Positions 61,037-64,000 of a stretch of DNA of 64,000 nucleotides are shown here, piece by piece; within the stretch, counting starts at the first letter, position 1; every line of letters starts with the position of its first letter. The position numbers and the translations under genes were made by a program. The stretch covers positions 2,604,001-2,668,000 of the forward strand of contig NZ_CP192260.1 in assembly GCF_050574275.1 (NCBI RefSeq), read 5' to 3'. The notes below the pieces were generated by a model. That model had not been told where the DNA came from. It made no database searches and worked only from the letters and a program-made list of their open reading frames with translations. This DNA is from Virgibacillus_F flavescens (GTDB lineage Bacteria > Bacillota > Bacilli > Bacillales > Amphibacillaceae).

Positions 61037-62149
61037 TTATACCGAAGAGTACCTGCTTATATTTAACAGTATCCCAACAGCACACAAAGTTAAGGTTAAC
61101 GAGGATCCTCCATAGCTTAAAAACGGCAAAGTAATACCTGTTACCGGAATTAATCCAATGACAACACTAATATTTATCATTACCTGTATAGATAGCATTG
61201 TAATAATACCTAAAGCCAAATATCTGCCAAACTCATCTTGTGTAGTAAGTGCAATCTTTATTCCTCGCCATAAAAGTAAAACAAATAATAGAATAATAAC
61301 AGTTCCACCTATAAAACCTAATTCTTCAGCTAGAATTGCATAGATAAAGTCTGTTTGAGGTTCAGGCAGGTAAAAATATTTTTGGATACTGTCACCTAAA
61401 CCTACTCCCATTAAACCACCTGGACCAATGGCATATAAAGATTGGATAATTTGAAACCCATCTCCTAACGGGTCTTCCCAGGGATTTATAAAAGATGTAA
61501 TTCTTTTAATACGGTATGGAGCAGAAACAATCAGGAATAAAAATGCTATTACACCAATACCAGCCAGTCCAAAAAAATGGGTTAATTTAGCGCCAGCTGT
61601 AAAGATTAACACCATACATGTGAGGACTAAGACAACGCCTGTTCCTAAATCTGGCTGAAGCATAATTAGACCAAATGCTGAAAAAACAAGGATAACCGAA
61701 GGAAAAAAACCTTTTTTAAAGGAAGTGATATATTTTTGATTATAGGTTAGATATGTTGAAAGATACATGACCAATCCAAGCTTCATAAACTCAGACGGTT
61801 GAATACTAAATGCACCTACACCAATCCAGCTTTGCGCTCCACCTCGAACCAGTCCAACACCAGGAATTAATACAAGTCCTAATAGAACAAAGCATCCTAG
61901 TAAGATTAGTTTTGAATATTGCTTCCACACGCTATATGGTGTCATCATAAGAATATACATGGCCATTACCCCAAGACCTACAAATAATAATTGGCGTTTC
62001 AGAAAAAAGAAACTATCACCATATTTGTAATCTGCCCATATATAAGATGAACTGAATACCATAACGAGTCCGACAGTCAGTAATGCCATAACCAAGCCAA
62101 GTAATAGAAAATCCGGCTTACTTTGCTGTTTAAATAATTTTTCCAACAA
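61037..62149 (-). CDS. spoVE: Stage V sporulation protein E (SEDS family)
   Basis: SEDS glycosyltransferase required for spore cortex synthesis (FtsW/RodA relative). 370 residues, about ten membrane helices. GAQSWIGVGAFSIQPSEFMK, a SEDS landmark, PDLGTGVVLVLTCMV with the catalytic-type Asp, and ITLPFLSYGGSSLTLTL. It is placed next to murD as B. subtilis spoVE (366 residues) is. It could serve division too, so FtsW cannot be fully excluded. Confidence 0.9.
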   Translation of the reverse strand: MLEKLFKQQSKPDFLLLGLVMALLTVGLVMVFSSSYIWADYKYGDSFFFLKRQLLFVGLGVMAMYILMMTPYSVWKQYSKLILLGCFVLLGLVLIPGVGLVRGGAQSWIGVGAFSIQPSEFMKLGLVMYLSTYLTYNQKYITSFKKGFFPSVILVFSAFGLIMLQPDLGTGVVLVLTCMVLIFTAGAKLTHFFGLAGIGVIAFLFLIVSAPYRIKRITSFINPWEDPLGDGFQIIQSLYAIGPGGLMGVGLGDSIQKYFYLPEPQTDFIYAILAEELGFIGGTVIILLFVLLLWRGIKIALTTQDEFGRYLALGIITMLSIQVMINISVVIGLIPVTGITLPFLSYGGSSLTLTLCAVGILLNISRYSSV

Positions 62150-62182
62150 AAAAATACCCCATTTCCATGTACAATGAAATTA

Positions 62183-62233
62183 GGGCATTTGGCGATATAA
62201 GATCGAGTATTGACTAGTAAAAATGCCCTTACT
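62183..62233. repeat. Inverted repeat between murD and spoVE
   Basis: TAGGGCATTT at about 62183 pairs with AAATGCCCTTA at about 62219, with a roughly 30-base loop. No clear T-tract follows, so terminator function is doubtful. Confidence 0.5.
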
Positions 62234-63578
62234 CTAGTGTATGCACTGCTTGTATAAACATGTCACCACGTTCTTCGAAACTACGATATTGATCCCAGCT
62301 TGCACAAGCCGGTGACAGTAATATGATATCTTCCGGATCTGATAGAGAATAAGCCTTACCAACAGCGTCTGTTACATTAGCAGCTAATGTAACTTCAGTA
62401 ATCCCTGCTCTTTTAGCTAATTCGCTTAATTTCGTTTTTGTTTCTCCGAATAATACCATAGCTTTCACATTCTTTAAGTATGGCACTAACTCATCAAAAT
62501 CATTTCCTCTGTCCAGCCCACCAGCTAATAGAATAGTAGGTCGTGTAAAAGAAGCCAAAGCTTTTTGGGTCGCTAATATGTTTGTACCCTTTGAATCATT
62601 GTAGAATAGTCGTTCGTTTATTTTAGTTACAAACTGAAAACGATGTTTGACTCCAGAAAATGATTTTAATACTTTTTGAATTGCATTTGTTGAAGTACTA
62701 TTAATTTTAGCGGCACAAACGGCAGCTAGTATATTTTCGGTATTATGGTCACCTACAAGTACAACATCTTTTTTATCAATAATTTTTTCGTTTTTAAAAT
62801 AAATACTCGATTCATCAGCCCACCCACCGTCTTTCATTTTCTGTGTAGTGGAAAAAGGAACTTTAATGGATGCTGCTTGATTTACTGCATTTCTCAAATT
62901 GTCATCATCATAATTAAACACAACATAATCATCAGAAGTTTGGTTTTTAAAAATGTTATATTTAGCATTCTTATAGTTTTCAAACGTTTTATGATAATCC
63001 AGATGGGCTTCATAAATATTGAGCAATACAGCAATATGAGGTTTAAATTCCTGAATACCCATTAGTTGAAATGAAGATAACTCCAGTACGAGTACTTCCT
63101 TGTCTTGTAAATTCTGTGCAACCTCAGTAGCGACTTCACCTATATTACCAGCTGCTTTAACAGGTATACCACTTCCGGATATCATTTCAGTAGCTAAGGT
63201 TGTCGTCGTAGTTTTTCCATTAGATCCCGTAATTCCTATAATGTTGTCATTAGCTAAATCGTTCACAAATTCTATTTCTGTAATAACTGGAATATTTCGT
63301 TTAACAGCTTCCATAATAACGGGATTGTCATATGGGATCCCTGGGTTTTTCACAACAACATCTATTGTATCTAAGACTGAAAGCGGATGAGAGCCAACAA
63401 TCACCTCAGCACCAGTCTTCTTTAATTCCAGAACAACCTCGTCGGTTTCTAGGGAAAGTTTGTCATTCACCCTAACATTTATCCCGCTTTTTAAAAGCAG
63501 ACGAGCTGCTGCTGTTCCACTCTTAGCCAAGCCTAATACTAGCGCATGCGAATAATTAAAATCAGTTAATTTTTTCAT
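62229..63578 (-). CDS. murD: UDP-N-acetylmuramoyl-L-alanine:D-glutamate ligase
   Basis: Adds D-glutamate to the peptidoglycan precursor. 449 residues. LVLGLAKSGTAAARLL (N-terminal Rossmann), IGITGSNGKTTTTTLA (ATP P-loop), LLNIYEAHLDYH, and FYNDSKGTNILATQKAL (Mg/substrate). ATG 63578 overlaps the mraY stop by 4 bp, giving coupling; the 29-codon upstream extension lies inside mraY and is not used. Confidence 0.97.
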   Translation of the reverse strand: MKKLTDFNYSHALVLGLAKSGTAAARLLLKSGINVRVNDKLSLETDEVVLELKKTGAEVIVGSHPLSVLDTIDVVVKNPGIPYDNPVIMEAVKRNIPVITEIEFVNDLANDNIIGITGSNGKTTTTTLATEMISGSGIPVKAAGNIGEVATEVAQNLQDKEVLVLELSSFQLMGIQEFKPHIAVLLNIYEAHLDYHKTFENYKNAKYNIFKNQTSDDYVVFNYDDDNLRNAVNQAASIKVPFSTTQKMKDGGWADESSIYFKNEKIIDKKDVVLVGDHNTENILAAVCAAKINSTSTNAIQKVLKSFSGVKHRFQFVTKINERLFYNDSKGTNILATQKALASFTRPTILLAGGLDRGNDFDELVPYLKNVKAMVLFGETKTKLSELAKRAGITEVTLAANVTDAVGKAYSLSDPEDIILLSPACASWDQYRSFEERGDMFIQAVHTLE

Positions 63579-64000
63579 CCTAACCACACCTCGATATAAA
63601 CACCAAGTGCTGCAAATAATAATCCGACCATCCAGAAAGTAGTAACTACTCGCCATTCTGACCATCCCATCAATTCGTAGTGATGATGTAATGGGCTCAT
63701 TTTAAACACTCGTTTACCTGTAGTTTTAAATGAAATAACCTGTATGATTACCGACAAAGTCTCTACTACAAATACTCCACCTATTATGATCAGTATTATT
63801 TCGAGTTTTGTAAGAATTGCGATTGCAGCAAGCGCCCCACCGAGTGCCAATGAACCAGTGTCACCCATAAATACCTTGGCTGGGTGTGCATTAAAGATTA
63901 GAAATCCTAGTAAAGCCCCTACAGTGGCCAGAGCAAAAATAGCTACTTCGCTCTGTGGAAAGCCGGACCACGCTAAAATACCAAATGCGCCAAAAGCTAT
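63575..64000 (-). CDS. mraY: Phospho-N-acetylmuramoyl-pentapeptide transferase MraY (N-terminus outside window)
   Basis: Integral membrane enzyme that forms lipid I. Only the C-terminal ~141 codons are inside the window; the frame stays open to base 64000. FNAHPAKVFMGDTGSLALGG is the active-site loop with the catalytic aspartate, and FKMSPLHHHYELMGWSEW the conserved triple-His loop. The last helices end in YIEVWLG. It overlaps murD by 4 bp. Confidence 0.97.
   Translation of the reverse strand: MAFGAFGILAWSGFPQSEVAIFALATVGALLGFLIFNAHPAKVFMGDTGSLALGGALAAIAILTKLEIILIIIGGVFVVETLSVIIQVISFKTTGKRVFKMSPLHHHYELMGWSEWRVVTTFWMVGLLFAALGVYIEVWLG

Overview
This window is chromosomal DNA from a low-G+C, endospore-forming member of the Bacillaceae. 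Several gene families found only in spore formers are present: sigE, spoIIGA, sigG, spoVE, spoVM and tgl. Gene order follows the Bacillus subtilis region from mraY to fapR, but inverted, so nearly all housekeeping genes lie on the minus strand. Base composition and protein style suggest the Oceanobacillus/Virgibacillus/Lentibacillus group. That placement is inference, not something I could test.

Layout, left to right (most operons are transcribed right to left). 0-4.2 kb: fapR (cut by the window edge) with its own operator and promoter, recG, and the two serine dehydratase genes. 4.2-9.5 kb: an accessory block of tgl, a hydrolase remnant, a GNAT acetyltransferase, a purine permease, a LysM/3D cell-wall protein, and an acyl-CoA thioesterase behind a cobalamin riboswitch. 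9.8-12.9 kb: fakA-yloU, rpmB (plus strand), a repeat-rich gap, and the tiny spoVM gene. 12.9-28.2 kb: thiN-rpe-rsgA-prkC-prpC-rsmB-fmt-priA-coaBC and rpoZ-gmk-remA, then a calcium ATPase. 28.3-33.3 kb: rqcH (plus), ohr, a LysR regulator, a methyltransferase, and a zinc-protease lipoprotein that appears to start with ATT. 33.4-43.8 kb: the pyrimidine operon pyrR-B-C-carA-carB-K-D-F-E with two PyrR attenuators but no pyrP. 43.8-52.4 kb: rluD, lspA, ileS with an isoleucine-type T-box, divIVA, and ylmH-G-sepF-ylmE-pgeF-ylmC. 52.7-54.4 kb: an IS1182-family insertion sequence. 54.4-64 kb: sigG, sigE, spoIIGA, ftsZ, ftsA, divIB, spoVE, murD and mraY (cut by the window edge).

The genes mainly serve cell-envelope growth and division, translation and ribosome quality control, de novo pyrimidine synthesis, phospholipid control, and the sigmaE/sigmaF/sigmaG sporulation cascade. 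Promoters matching sigmaF (sigG), sigmaH (ftsAZ) and a Spo0A-type long-spacer sigmaA promoter (spoIIG) can be read directly.

Points most worth a second look: a short dispersed repeat seen four times, always in the same orientation as transcription and always starting at a T-tract, at three sites that of a terminator (prpC, pyrR, ileS, spoIIGA/ftsZ); a cobalamin riboswitch that directly precedes an acyl-CoA thioesterase; the ATT-start metalloprotease lipoprotein; a roughly 42-bp periodic GCGCG array; a 49-bp duplicated intergenic element beside spoVM; and the absence of def, rlmN, yloC, pyrP, murG and murB from places where relatives usually carry them.
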